Assembly: GCA_016707075.1 (NCBI GenBank)
Contig: JADJII010000012.1
Location: 1-64,000, forward strand
Direction of reading: 5' to 3'
Source: Egaibacter danicus
GTDB lineage: Bacteria; Pseudomonadota; Gammaproteobacteria; Burkholderiales; Burkholderiaceae_C
Length of the DNA stretch: 64,000 nucleotides
Shown here piece by piece: positions 7,906 through 16,642 of this stretch. A program made the position numbers and the translations under genes. A model generated the notes under the pieces. That model ran no database searches. It was not told the DNA's origin and saw only the letters and a list, made by a program, of their open reading frames with translations. Each line of letters begins with the position of its first letter. The stretch's first letter is position 1.

Positions 7906-9029
7906 ACCCTGACCAGCTCAAAGGCACCCAGCGGCTGGGGTTGACCATTGAGGATCACGTCCACTCTGTGCGTGCCGGGGTAATGTTTGCGGGTGGTCAT
8001 CTCCGCGAGTGAAAGCCTTTTGGCGAGCTTCGCGGTTTCGCCGGGTGCCAGTTCCAGGGTTTTCAGTTTGAATACCTTGGCGCTGGTCTGGCCGTTGGCC
8101 TTGACGTAGTGCACACAAAAATCCACCAGCACGCTTTGTGGTTTGGCGTGGGTATTGGTCACCTCAAAAGCGATTTCCACCGTTGCACCCATCGCGGGCC
8201 GTGTGGGCTTGATCTGTGGCTTGCCCACCGACACCTGAGCAGCCTTGCCATAACCCAGTACATCCAGCGCACCGCTCTCGCCCCGCTTGACGGCTGAGCG
8301 CAGGGCATGCCCGACGATCCACCGCCGTTCGTTGCTGGCACCCTTCAGCCAGGCTTTGGCGGTTTTCGCCAGCAGGTCCGGATGGTCTTTCCCGATGTCG
8401 TTCAGGTTGTTGGCGACCGAACGGCGCACATACAGTTCGGGGTCGTCCTTGAGCAATTCCAGCAGTGCCAGCACCGGGGCAGGGTCTTGCTGGAAATTGC
8501 GCAGCCGGGGTGCCCAGGGCAGTCGGGGGCGTGTGCCTTCCGACACCAGTCGTCGCACGTGGGCACTGGGGTCGGTGGTCCATGCCCTGAGTTGGCGCAA
8601 TGTCGCCTCGGTGTGTTTCTCAATAAACGGCCGGATACTGAATTCCGCCGTAAACCGTTGTGTCAGCGCATGTTGCGCCCGCATCGACACATCAAAATGC
8701 CCCAGCCCATACTCAGCCACAAACATTGTGTGCGGCATGAAGATAAACGAGGCCAGGCTCTGGCCGGGGTCGCGCCCGTGCGGCTGGTCCAGTGAATCCA
8801 TCAGGATGGCGGTGGCCTGCGCGTAGTCGTCCGGCAAATGCACACGAAGCGTTTGGGCAACCTTCTTTCCACGTGGCATCAGTTCCAGTGCGTCGTAGCC
8901 CGCCATTGTGTCCCGCACGAAGGCCTTACTGTTGAAAGACGGGTGTACGGCCGAGATCATTCGGGCGATGGCGCGAGGCACATCGGCACCAAACTGGTTT
9001 TTCAGGGGCTCAGCCATGGGGTGTTTCAA
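7902..9029 (-). CDS. DNA alkylation repair protein, AlkC-like (HEAT-like repeats plus C-terminal Ig-like domain)
   Basis: This is a 375-residue protein of the AlkC/AlkD superfamily, whose members excise N3-alkylated bases without base flipping. The first ~260 residues are helical repeats with the family stretch SEGTRPRLPWAPRL and, later, YVRRSVANNLNDIGKDHP. From about residue 270 a beta-rich region (ATVEIAFEVTNTHAKPQSVL) fits the immunoglobulin-like domain seen in some AlkC proteins. A second ATG at 9017 is an alternative start. It heads a leftward group, with the VOC and DUF1304 genes transcribed towards it from upstream. Confidence 0.85.
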   Translation of the reverse strand: MKHPMAEPLKNQFGADVPRAIARMISAVHPSFNSKAFVRDTMAGYDALELMPRGKKVAQTLRVHLPDDYAQATAILMDSLDQPHGRDPGQSLASFIFMPHTMFVAEYGLGHFDVSMRAQHALTQRFTAEFSIRPFIEKHTEATLRQLRAWTTDPSAHVRRLVSEGTRPRLPWAPRLRNFQQDPAPVLALLELLKDDPELYVRRSVANNLNDIGKDHPDLLAKTAKAWLKGASNERRWIVGHALRSAVKRGESGALDVLGYGKAAQVSVGKPQIKPTRPAMGATVEIAFEVTNTHAKPQSVLVDFCVHYVKANGQTSAKVFKLKTLELAPGETAKLAKRLSLAEMTTRKHYPGTHRVDVILNGQPQPLGAFELVRV

Positions 9030-9051
9030 GCGACGTATGTCAACTGTTGTG

Positions 9052-9441
9052 TCAGGTGGCGGGCTGCATCAGGTCCCAGAGGTTGCCGTAAAGGTCCCTG
9101 AACACCACGACTTGCCCGTATGGCTCCCGTCGGGGAGCCTCGGTGAATTGCACACCGTGCGACTTCATGTGGTCATAGTCAGCCTGAAAATCCGAGGTAT
9201 GCAGAAACAGGCCCACGCGCCCGCCGGTCTGGTCGCCCACGTGGCTGCTTTGTTGGGGCGTCGAGGCTCTGGCAAGTACAAGCGCGCAGTCCGTGCTGTT
9301 CCGTGGCGCCACAACCACCCAGCGTTTGTCCCCTTGCGGCCGGTCTTCCACCAGCGTGAAGCGCAGAGCGCTGACAAAATAAGCGATGGCCTCGTCGTAG
9401 TCGTGAACGACCAGGGTCACGAGGGCGATGGACTGACTCAA
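9052..9441 (-). CDS. VOC family (glyoxalase/bleomycin resistance-like) protein
   Basis: This is a 129-residue protein with the paired beta-alpha-beta-beta-beta modules of the vicinal oxygen chelate fold: LVVHDYDEAIAYFVSALRF at the start and VVFRDLYGNLWDLMQ at the end. The function cannot be specified. It overlaps the upstream DUF1304 gene by 4 bp (ATGA), so the two are probably translated together. Confidence 0.88.
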   Translation of the reverse strand: MSQSIALVTLVVHDYDEAIAYFVSALRFTLVEDRPQGDKRWVVVAPRNSTDCALVLARASTPQQSSHVGDQTGGRVGLFLHTSDFQADYDHMKSHGVQFTEAPRREPYGQVVVFRDLYGNLWDLMQPAT

Positions 9442-9794
9442 GACAGCAGGACCAGTGCAAGGCCTATGGCGGCGGGAATAGCCTGAATAAACAAGATCCT
9501 CTTGTTGGCTGTGGCTGCGCCATACAAACCGGCGACCAGCACGCAGCCGAGGAAGAAAACCCTGACGCCCGTGCCACCGGCACCGAGGCTCAGGCCCCAG
9601 AAAAGGCCTGCTGCCAAAAACCCGTTGTACAAGCCCTGATTGGCAGCCAGGACCTTGGTGGCGGCGGCTTGTGCAGGCGTCTGGCCAAACGCTTTCAAGC
9701 CTTTGGGTTTGTCCCAGAGGAACATTTCGAGCACCAGAATATAGACATGCAGGACCCCGATCAGGGCAACAACCACGTTGGCAGCGATGGACAT
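9438..9794 (-). CDS. DUF1304 family membrane protein
   Basis: This is a 118-residue integral membrane protein with about four hydrophobic helices. It starts MSIAANVVVALIGVLHVYIL and contains MFLWDKPKGLKAFG and NQGLYNGFLAAGL, typical of DUF1304. The function is unknown. The ATG at 9792-9794 is preceded by GGGGAGACC. A longer frame to 9890 has no such site. Confidence 0.88.
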   Translation of the reverse strand: MSIAANVVVALIGVLHVYILVLEMFLWDKPKGLKAFGQTPAQAAATKVLAANQGLYNGFLAAGLFWGLSLGAGGTGVRVFFLGCVLVAGLYGAATANKRILFIQAIPAAIGLALVLLS

Positions 9795-9866
9795 AGGGTC
9801 TCCCCGGAATGGATGGAATGCCACTATAGATGAGTTCCTCGATTGGCGTGCGCCGGCCCTCAAGAC

Positions 9867-9921
9867 GCTATAAAAATAGTAGCTTCTCACGCATATTCCA
9901 CGGGGTCTGGAGGCCTATTTT
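9867..9921 (+). repeat. Dispersed ~50-bp repeat, copy 1 (intergenic)
   Basis: This copy holds the three family blocks in order: GCTATAAA, then TAGTAGCT, then ACGCATATTCCA, ending in GTCTGGAGGCC and a T-rich tail. It lies between the divergent DUF1304 and rmuC genes. Confidence 0.85.
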
Positions 9922-9965
9922 CTTCTGGAAATCGGGCGGATCCGGTTTTGCACAACAATAGGGGG

Positions 9966-11360
9966 ATGGAGACAACGGGTTTGAGCAATATGGTGGTGTG
10001 GTGGGTATTGGTGCTGGGAGTGGTGAATGTGTTGTTGTTGCTGTGGCTGCTGCTGCGCCGCCCCGACAACAGCGCGGCGCAGGTGGCCGAGCAGGAGCGT
10101 GCGGCGATGCTCACGGCCGTGCAAACCGGCACCGAGCGACTGGAACGCGAGCTGCGCCGGGAAATCAGCGAATCGTCCCGTGGCGGGCGGCAGGAGCTGA
10201 CACAAAATTTGGCCACCTTCCAGCAATCACTGGTGCAGCAGGGTGCTGAAGCCACGCGCACGCAAAACACGCAAATCGATGCCTTTGGGCAGCAACTGGC
10301 GCTGCTGCAAAAAACACTGTCTGATACGCTGACCACGCAGCTCTCGGGCGTGAGCGAGTCCAATGCACGGCGCATGAGCGAGGTGCGCGAAACGCTGGAA
10401 AAACAACTGGCGCAACTGCAAACCACCAACGCCGCCAAGCTCGACGAAATGCGCGCCACCGTGGACGAAAAACTGCAAACCACGCTGCAGGCGCGCTTGG
10501 GCGAGAGTTTCAAGCAGGTGGCCGACCGGCTGGAGCAGGTGCACAAGGGGCTGGGTGAAATGCAGACACTGGCTTCCGGTGTGGGCGACCTCAAGCATCT
10601 GCTGACCAACGTCAAGACCCGTGGCATTTTTGGCGAAGCCCAACTGGCGGCGTTGCTGGAGCAGGTGTTTGTGCCTGACCAGTATGCGGTGCAGTTGGCG
10701 ACCCGGCCTGGCAGCAAGAACGTGGTGGACTTTGCCATCAAGCTGCCTGGCAAGTCGGACAATGGCGAGCCACTGTGGTTGCCAATTGACGCGAAATTTC
10801 CCAACGAAGATTACGAACGTCTGCTGGATGCGCAGGGCCGCGCCGATGTGGCCGGCGCTGAGGCGGCGGGCAAAGCGCTGGAAGTCCGTATTCGGCTGGA
10901 GGCGAAATCCATCGTCGAAAAATATGTGGAGCCACCCTACACGACCGACTTCGCCATCCTGTTCCTGCCAACCGAAGGCCTTTATGCCGAGGTACTGCGC
11001 CGCCCGGGGTTGATGGAGGCGCTGCAGCGCGAACATCGCATCACGTTGGCTGGCCCGACCACCTTGCTGGCCATGTTGAGCTCGTTGCAGATGGGCTTCA
11101 GGACGCTGGCACTGGAGAAACGCTCCAGCGAAGTGTGGCAGGTGCTGGGTGCAGTGAAAACCGAGTTTGGCAAGTTCGGCGGCATGCTTGACAAGGCGCG
11201 GTCGCAGACAGAAACGGTACTCAAAACGCTCACCGATGCCGACGTGCGAACCCGCGCCATGGGCCGCGCTCTGAAAAAAGTGGAAGCTTTGCCCGACACG
11301 CAAGCGCAGACACTCATTCCAGCAGACAAGGATTTTGACAAAGAGGCCGATGAAGGGTAG
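9966..11360 (+). CDS. rmuC: DNA recombination protein RmuC
   Basis: This is a 464-residue RmuC protein, thought to limit recombination at inverted repeats. One N-terminal transmembrane helix (VVWWVLVLGVVNVLLLLWLL) is followed by a long coiled coil rich in Gln, Glu and Arg. The RmuC domain follows (RGIFGEAQLAALLEQVF, LPIDAKFPNEDYERLL, FLPTEGLYAEVLR). The ATG at 9966 is chosen because it begins right before the membrane segment; an in-frame extension to 9843 runs through the repeat element. The stop overlaps the next gene. Confidence 0.94.
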   Translation: METTGLSNMVVWWVLVLGVVNVLLLLWLLLRRPDNSAAQVAEQERAAMLTAVQTGTERLERELRREISESSRGGRQELTQNLATFQQSLVQQGAEATRTQNTQIDAFGQQLALLQKTLSDTLTTQLSGVSESNARRMSEVRETLEKQLAQLQTTNAAKLDEMRATVDEKLQTTLQARLGESFKQVADRLEQVHKGLGEMQTLASGVGDLKHLLTNVKTRGIFGEAQLAALLEQVFVPDQYAVQLATRPGSKNVVDFAIKLPGKSDNGEPLWLPIDAKFPNEDYERLLDAQGRADVAGAEAAGKALEVRIRLEAKSIVEKYVEPPYTTDFAILFLPTEGLYAEVLRRPGLMEALQREHRITLAGPTTLLAMLSSLQMGFRTLALEKRSSEVWQVLGAVKTEFGKFGGMLDKARSQTETVLKTLTDADVRTRAMGRALKKVEALPDTQAQTLIPADKDFDKEADEG

Positions 11361-12567
11361 CGAGCTCACCCGCCTGATTGCGGGCCACGTTTTTCTGCAT
11401 GCCTGCATGGCGGGGACCCGCATGGCGGCGCCATTGCTGGCCCTGCACCAGGGGTACAGCCCGCTCGCGGTGGGGGTGTTGCTGGCGCTGTTTTCACTGA
11501 CTCAGGTTTTTCTCGCGCTGCCGGCAGGACGTTATGCTGACCAGTATGGACTCAAGCGGCCCGTCGGACTGGCCGTTGCCGCGGCAACTGTGGGCGCAGG
11601 TCTCGCGGTGGCATTCCCCGTGTTTCCTGTGCTGTGTTTCAGTGCCCTGATGACCGGTGGCGCTACAGGCGCTGCTTCCATTGCATTGCAGCGCCACGTG
11701 GGCCGTGCGGCCCAGGGCGCAACCGAACTCAAGCGGGTGTTCAGCTGGCTGGCCATTGGGCCTGCGGCATCCAATTTTCTGGGACCGTTTGTAGCAGGAT
11801 TGCTGATTGACCATGCCGGTGCGGTCGCGGGGGACATCACGGGTTACCGTGCCGCCTTCCTGATGATGGCGGTGGTTCCACTGGGTACGTGGTTTGCAGT
11901 GCGCGGCGCCCGCGAACTGGGGGCCGTGGCTGTGGTTCCGGGGGCCAAGCCCACCCGGGTGTGGGATCTGCTGCACGAGCCTCTGATGCGACGCCTGATG
12001 CTGGTCAACTGGTGCCTGTCCTCCTGCTGGGATGTTCACACCTTTGTTGTGCCGGTGATCGGGCATGAGCGGGGTTTCAGCGCCTCGGTCATTGGCTCCA
12101 TTCTGGGCGCATTTGCCATTGCGGCCGCGCTGGTGCGGGTGGTGATGCCAGTCTTTGCCTCACGGCTGCATGAACATGTTGTCGTGGCCTGGGCCATGGT
12201 GCTGACTGCCGTCATGTTTGCGGTTTATCCGTTCATGCAGACGCCATTGGCCATGGGTGTGTGCTCGGTGCTGCTGGGCGTGGCGCTGGGCTCCGTTCAA
12301 CCGATGATCATGAGCACGCTGCACCAGATCACGCCGGAATCACGACATGGTGAGGCGCTGGGTCTGCGGCTGATGGCTATCAATGCGTCCAGCGTCGTGA
12401 TGCCCATGCTGTTTGGCACCGTGGGTGCGGCAGTGGGCGTGTCGGTCGTCTTCTGGACCGTCGGTGTTGTGGTGGGGGCCGGAGCGCGTCCTGCGTGGTT
12501 GCTGCGCCCGGCCTCTGGTACCGGCCACCATCACGCGAGCGTCAAAGCCCGTAAAACAGGCGGATAG
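11350..12567 (+). CDS. MFS transporter
   Basis: This is a 405-residue protein with about 12 hydrophobic segments. The loop between helices 2 and 3 has GRYADQYGLKRP, the MFS motif A pattern. The substrate is unknown. The ATG at 11350 is preceded by AAAGAGG and overlaps the rmuC stop by 11 bp. Its 3' end overlaps the convergent LOG-family gene by 26 bp. Confidence 0.88.
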   Translation: MKGSELTRLIAGHVFLHACMAGTRMAAPLLALHQGYSPLAVGVLLALFSLTQVFLALPAGRYADQYGLKRPVGLAVAAATVGAGLAVAFPVFPVLCFSALMTGGATGAASIALQRHVGRAAQGATELKRVFSWLAIGPAASNFLGPFVAGLLIDHAGAVAGDITGYRAAFLMMAVVPLGTWFAVRGARELGAVAVVPGAKPTRVWDLLHEPLMRRLMLVNWCLSSCWDVHTFVVPVIGHERGFSASVIGSILGAFAIAAALVRVVMPVFASRLHEHVVVAWAMVLTAVMFAVYPFMQTPLAMGVCSVLLGVALGSVQPMIMSTLHQITPESRHGEALGLRLMAINASSVVMPMLFGTVGAAVGVSVVFWTVGVVVGAGARPAWLLRPASGTGHHHASVKARKTGG

Positions 12568-13405
12568 CGTCCCACGCTGCCTGCGGCTCATCCACGTAGG
12601 TCACGAGTTTCAGGTCTTCCGGCGAGATGGCGCCTTCTTCCACCAGCACCTCAAAATTCATCAGCCGTTTCCAGTAGTCTGACCCAAACAGGATGATGGG
12701 CACGGGCTCTGCCTTGCCGGTCTGCACCAGTGTGATGACTTCGAACAGTTCGTCCAGCGTGCCAAATCCGCCGGGGAAGGCGACCAGTGCCTTCGCGCGC
12801 ATCATGAAATGCATTTTCCGAAGCGCGAAGTAGTGGAACTTGAAGCTCAGATTCGGGGAAACATAGGGGTTTGCGCTTTGCTCATGGGGCAGGGCGATGT
12901 TGAGACCGACATTAAGGGCACCCATGTCATGGGCTCCGCGGTTAGCGGCTTCCATGATACCGGGCCCGCCGCCGGTGGCAATGAACAGGTGCTCTTTTTT
13001 CGGCAGTGCTGCACTGTATTTCGCGACCAGTTGCCCGAACAGGCGGGCCTGATCGTAGTAGCGGGCGTTACGCACCTGCCTCTGGGCATGCGCCACACCG
13101 GCAGCGTTACCGGTGCCTTGGGCTTCTTCCAGCAATTTGAGTGACTCGTCCGGTGCGCAAAAGCGGGCGCTGCCAAATACCACAATCGTGTTCTGGATAC
13201 CGAGCGCTTGCTGGTCGAGATCGGGCTTGAGCATTTCCAGCTGGAACCGGATACCGCGTGTTTCACGGCGCAGCAGGAACTCGGGGTCGGCAAAGGCCAG
13301 GCGGTAAGCATCGGCCTGCAGCGGAATGCCGGCGTCGGCATGGGCTTTGAGATCGGCCCATGCGTCGGCCAGCGTGCGTTCATTGAGGTCGTGAGGGGTT
13401 TTCAA
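12542..13405 (-). CDS. LOG family protein (TIGR00730; cytokinin-activating-type Rossmann fold)
   Basis: This is a 287-residue Rossmann-fold protein with the diagnostic PGGFGTLDELFEV motif and the phosphate-binding TGGGPGIMEAANRGA. Family members hydrolyse nucleoside 5'-monophosphates to free base and ribose 5-phosphate, although many are annotated as lysine decarboxylases. The next genes downstream also handle base-ribose bonds and PRPP, which may be functionally relevant. About 33 bp separate it from the PRPP-synthetase homologue. Confidence 0.9.
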   Translation of the reverse strand: MKTPHDLNERTLADAWADLKAHADAGIPLQADAYRLAFADPEFLLRRETRGIRFQLEMLKPDLDQQALGIQNTIVVFGSARFCAPDESLKLLEEAQGTGNAAGVAHAQRQVRNARYYDQARLFGQLVAKYSAALPKKEHLFIATGGGPGIMEAANRGAHDMGALNVGLNIALPHEQSANPYVSPNLSFKFHYFALRKMHFMMRAKALVAFPGGFGTLDELFEVITLVQTGKAEPVPIILFGSDYWKRLMNFEVLVEEGAISPEDLKLVTYVDEPQAAWDAIRLFYGL

Positions 13406-13438
13406 GTGGATGCTCTTCTTTCAGGTTTCAAACGCGTA

Positions 13439-14323
13439 TCAACCGCGTAGCGCGGCGGCAATGGCAGGTGCCATGCTAACGGCATTGCTCGGGTGGGCGA
13501 TGCAGTCTGTGCTCCAGACTTCGTTGACACCAGCGGCCTTGATGACCTGCAAGGCGTCTCCCGCGAACAGGGCATGCGTCACGGCCACATCAACCGAGGC
13601 GGCCCCCGCTGCAATCAACAAGCGTGCCGCACCGGCCAGCGTGTGGCCGCTGCTGGCCACGTCATCGATCAGCACCACCGCCCGGCCAGCGACAGCCAGC
13701 TGGGGCAGGGTGATCTCGACGTTGCGGTCGCCGTGACGGGTTTTGTGGCAAACGCCATACTCAAATCCATGACGCGATGCTGCTTGCGAGAGCCACTGGC
13801 CCGATTCCTCGTCGGGGCCAATCAACAAGGGCTGCTGGCGCCTGGACGCGATCAGATCCGAGAGCAGAGGGGCGCCACTGAGCACGATGGCGCTGGATGT
13901 GGGCACGGCTTCTTCCAGTGTGCTCACGCGGTGCAGGTGCGGGTCCACGGTGATCACCGCGTCAAACAGCTCGGCCAGAAAGCGCCCGACGATGCGCTGG
14001 CTCACCGCCTCGCCGGGGTGGAAGGCCATGTCCTGGCGCATGTAGGCCAGGTACGGAGCCACCAGCGTGAGGTGTTTCGCACCCAGCTGGCGAGCGGTGC
14101 GCGCGACCAGCAACAGCTCAACCAGCTTTTCGTCGGGCTGGTCCAGCGTGCGCAGTACGACCACCCGCTCCGGAAGCTGGGGAGGCAGTCGCAGCTTGAG
14201 TTCGCCGTCGGGAAAACGGTGGCGGTCAATCCGGGCCTGCTGCAAACTGGCAGCCCGGGCGATGCGATCACCGCTGGCCGAGTCCTCATCAAAACACAGC
14301 AGCATGGAAGGTCCAGTCATCAA
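13439..14323 (-). CDS. Ribose-phosphate pyrophosphokinase homologue (archaeal-like PRPP synthetase)
   Basis: This is a 294-residue type-I phosphoribosyltransferase-fold protein. It keeps the PRPP synthetase landmarks: FPDGELKLRL, YMRQDMAF (ATP loop), TVDPHLHRV, the flexible-loop KTRHGD and the PRPP loop VVLIDDVASSGHT. The sequence is closer in form to compact archaeal enzymes than to the housekeeping bacterial Prs of about 315 residues. It overlaps the upstream phosphorylase gene by 4 bp, so the two form a translationally coupled pair. The substrate is inferred, not shown. Confidence 0.82.
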   Translation of the reverse strand: MMTGPSMLLCFDEDSASGDRIARAASLQQARIDRHRFPDGELKLRLPPQLPERVVVLRTLDQPDEKLVELLLVARTARQLGAKHLTLVAPYLAYMRQDMAFHPGEAVSQRIVGRFLAELFDAVITVDPHLHRVSTLEEAVPTSSAIVLSGAPLLSDLIASRRQQPLLIGPDEESGQWLSQAASRHGFEYGVCHKTRHGDRNVEITLPQLAVAGRAVVLIDDVASSGHTLAGAARLLIAAGAASVDVAVTHALFAGDALQVIKAAGVNEVWSTDCIAHPSNAVSMAPAIAAALRG

Positions 14324-15888
14324 AACTCAACAAAGACATGCGGCACATCTTCCGCCAGGCCAATACTGTAGCCACACGATTTGTGGCTGGCCTGACGGGC
14401 GAATTCCAGGTCGGAAGGATACCCGGCATGAACGCGGTACAGCAAGGTATCCACCTGGACCACGTCACCGAGTTTGCACATCAGATCCACCCCTGCATTT
14501 TTTACTTTCGGCGCTCCCGCGAAGCGGGCTATGCGCGCGAGTTGCAGGTTGTCGATGCCGGCTACCACACCGGCCTGTGTGGCCCGCACCTCGAAGGTGA
14601 GCGCACCCAGATCCGGATGGTTGTGATCAAACGAATGGCTGCCCTGCGCCTGAATGATGTTGTTCATTTTGGTTAACGCACGGCCCGAATCCAGAATGTC
14701 GCGCGCAATGGCAAAGCCGTCACCACCCCGCACGTCCGGATCACATTCAATCAGCCGTCCGGCCAGCCGCAAGGCCTTTTGCCGCAGGTCGGTGGGTGCA
14801 CGCGGGTCATTTTCGAGTACCCGCATCACGTCGCGCGCCTCCAGCACCGGGCCAATGCCGAACCCGACAGGCTGGCGGCCGTCGGTGATCACCACGTCCA
14901 GCGAGAGCTTCATGCGTTTGGCGACGTATTCGAACAGGCGCCGCAGACGCTGGGCGTCCGGCATGGAGCGGACTTTGGCCGTGGGGCCAATGGGAATGTC
15001 CAGAACCAGGTGCGTTGAACCGGCCGCGATTTTCTTTGACAGGATGGAGGCCACCATCTGCCCGGCTGAATCGAGCGACAGCGGGCGCTCGACCGATATC
15101 AGCACGTCGTCAGCCGGCGACAGGTTGGCCGTACCACCCCAGGCCAGGCAGCCGCGGTGGGTGCGTACGATTTCGTGAAGCTTTTCAACGGGCAGCTCCA
15201 CGTTGGCCAGCACTTCCATGGTGTCGGCGGTGCCAGCTGGCGAAGTGATGGCACGCGACGAAGTTTTGGGAAACAGGGTGCCGTGCGCCGCGACGATGGG
15301 CAGTACCAGCATGGAAGTCCGGTTGCCGGGGATACCGCCGATGCAGTGTTTGTCCACCACGAGGTGCTCGTGCCAGTCCAGACGGCGCCCGGCATCAATC
15401 ATGGCCTGGGTCAGGAAATACACCTCTTCGCGATCCAGTTCGTCACGATGTGTGGCCACGACAAACGCGGTCAACTCGATTTTGGAGTAGTGGTGTTCGG
15501 TAACGTCCTGGATGATGGCACGGAAGTCGTCCATGTCCAGTCGCTCGCCACCCAGTTTGCGATACAGCGCGCCGATGGACTCAGGAGGTTCTGCCTGCGA
15601 GACGGTGACGGTGTGGCCATCTTCAACCCCCATCTGGGCAAAAGCGGCTTTGGAAAGGCCCAGCTCGCCACAGGCAACGATGGCTTCGTCATCCACCACG
15701 TTCAATGTGGCCAGGATGCTCAACCCATTGGTGCGCACCTCCACTTTGGACAGCGCCTTGAACCCCTCGGCCCGGTAGACCTCACAGTCTCGGTGCATGT
15801 AGGCCACATTCTCGTGATAGGTGTCAATGCGAACCTGGCGCAGCGACAGCCGTGCGGGACTGACGGCTTCAGGGGTGACGTTGCTCAT
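14320..15888 (-). CDS. Thymidine phosphorylase family protein (archaeal AMP-phosphorylase-like)
   Basis: This is a 522-residue member of the nucleoside phosphorylase II superfamily, with the ~90-residue N-terminal extension typical of archaeal AMP phosphorylase (TIGR02645 type) and not of E. coli DeoA. The phosphate/base site is visible as DKHCIGGIPGNRTS, TSSRAITSPAGTADTMEVL and LAWGGTANLSPADD. Archaeal homologues convert AMP and phosphate to adenine and ribose 1,5-bisphosphate. The partner gene encodes a PRPP-synthetase homologue, suggesting a nucleotide-to-ribose-phosphate salvage route. A leftward terminator for efp lies just upstream. Confidence 0.88.
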   Translation of the reverse strand: MSNVTPEAVSPARLSLRQVRIDTYHENVAYMHRDCEVYRAEGFKALSKVEVRTNGLSILATLNVVDDEAIVACGELGLSKAAFAQMGVEDGHTVTVSQAEPPESIGALYRKLGGERLDMDDFRAIIQDVTEHHYSKIELTAFVVATHRDELDREEVYFLTQAMIDAGRRLDWHEHLVVDKHCIGGIPGNRTSMLVLPIVAAHGTLFPKTSSRAITSPAGTADTMEVLANVELPVEKLHEIVRTHRGCLAWGGTANLSPADDVLISVERPLSLDSAGQMVASILSKKIAAGSTHLVLDIPIGPTAKVRSMPDAQRLRRLFEYVAKRMKLSLDVVITDGRQPVGFGIGPVLEARDVMRVLENDPRAPTDLRQKALRLAGRLIECDPDVRGGDGFAIARDILDSGRALTKMNNIIQAQGSHSFDHNHPDLGALTFEVRATQAGVVAGIDNLQLARIARFAGAPKVKNAGVDLMCKLGDVVQVDTLLYRVHAGYPSDLEFARQASHKSCGYSIGLAEDVPHVFVEF

Positions 15889-15918
15889 ACGGATAGCCTA
15901 CACCGAAATGGACGCAAT

Positions 15919-15940
15919 AAAAAAGGCTCCGAAGGAGCCA
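15919..15940 (-). terminator. Intrinsic terminator after efp
   Basis: On the reverse strand the stem GGCTCC-TTC-GGAGCC is followed by six T residues. It lies directly after the efp stop codon. Confidence 0.85.
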
Positions 15941-15964
15941 TTTGTGACACGACTGTGCTGGAGG

Positions 15965-16519
15965 TCAGACGCGTTTTCTGTACTCGCCTGTACGGGTGTC
16001 GATTTCAACCTTGTCGCCTTGCGCCACAAAGATGGGCACACCGATCTCAAAACCGGTGGCGATCTTGGCGGGCTTCAAAACCTTGCCGGACGTGTCGCCC
16101 TTGACTGCGGGCTCGGTCCAGGTGATTTCGCGCTCGACGCTGGTGGGCAGCTCGACCGAGATGGCCTTGCCGTCATAAAACACCACTTCAACGGCCATGC
16201 CGTCTTCGAGGTAGTTCAGGGCGTCGCCCATGTTTTCGGCTTCCACTTCGTACTGATTGAACTCTTCGTCCATGCAGACGTACATTGGGTCAGCAAAGTA
16301 GGAGTAGGTGCAGTCTTTCTTGTCGAGGATGACCTGGTCCATCTTGTCGTCGGCCTTGAACACGTTTTCGGTGCCGAAGTTGCCGATCAGGCTTTTGAGC
16401 TTCATGCGCACGGTGGCAGCGTTGCGGCCACCGCGGCTGTATTCGGTCTTGAGCACGACCATCGGGTCTTTGCCGTGCATGATGACGTTGCCGGCGCGGA
16501 TTTCCTGAGCGATTTTCAT
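15965..16519 (-). CDS. efp: Elongation factor P
   Basis: EF-P relieves ribosomes stalled at polyproline. The protein is 184 residues, starting MKIAQEIRAGNVIMHGKDP. The loop tip is SRGGRNAA with Arg at position 32, the residue that EarP rhamnosylates; lysine-modified EF-Ps have Lys here. An upstream frame to 16546 is ignored because MKIAQEI is the conserved start. earP lies 123 bp upstream on the same strand, so the modifying enzyme and its target are adjacent. Confidence 0.97.
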   Translation of the reverse strand: MKIAQEIRAGNVIMHGKDPMVVLKTEYSRGGRNAATVRMKLKSLIGNFGTENVFKADDKMDQVILDKKDCTYSYFADPMYVCMDEEFNQYEVEAENMGDALNYLEDGMAVEVVFYDGKAISVELPTSVEREITWTEPAVKGDTSGKVLKPAKIATGFEIGVPIFVAQGDKVEIDTRTGEYRKRV

Positions 16520-16642
16520 AGTGTTTCCAATGAGTTGGCCGCTCAATGTCCCGAGATGACCGGTGTTCGTGCGGCAGGTGTTGCGAAGTCAACTGGATTT
16601 CGCAAAGCCTTGAATTTTAACGTTTTTTCAAGGCGATCCCGG

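Noticed and set aside
10227..11423. Long open frame (398 codons) opposite rmuC
   Set aside because: It is the antisense shadow of a clear RmuC gene; its translation is rich in His, Gln and Arg and shows no domain or ribosome-binding site.
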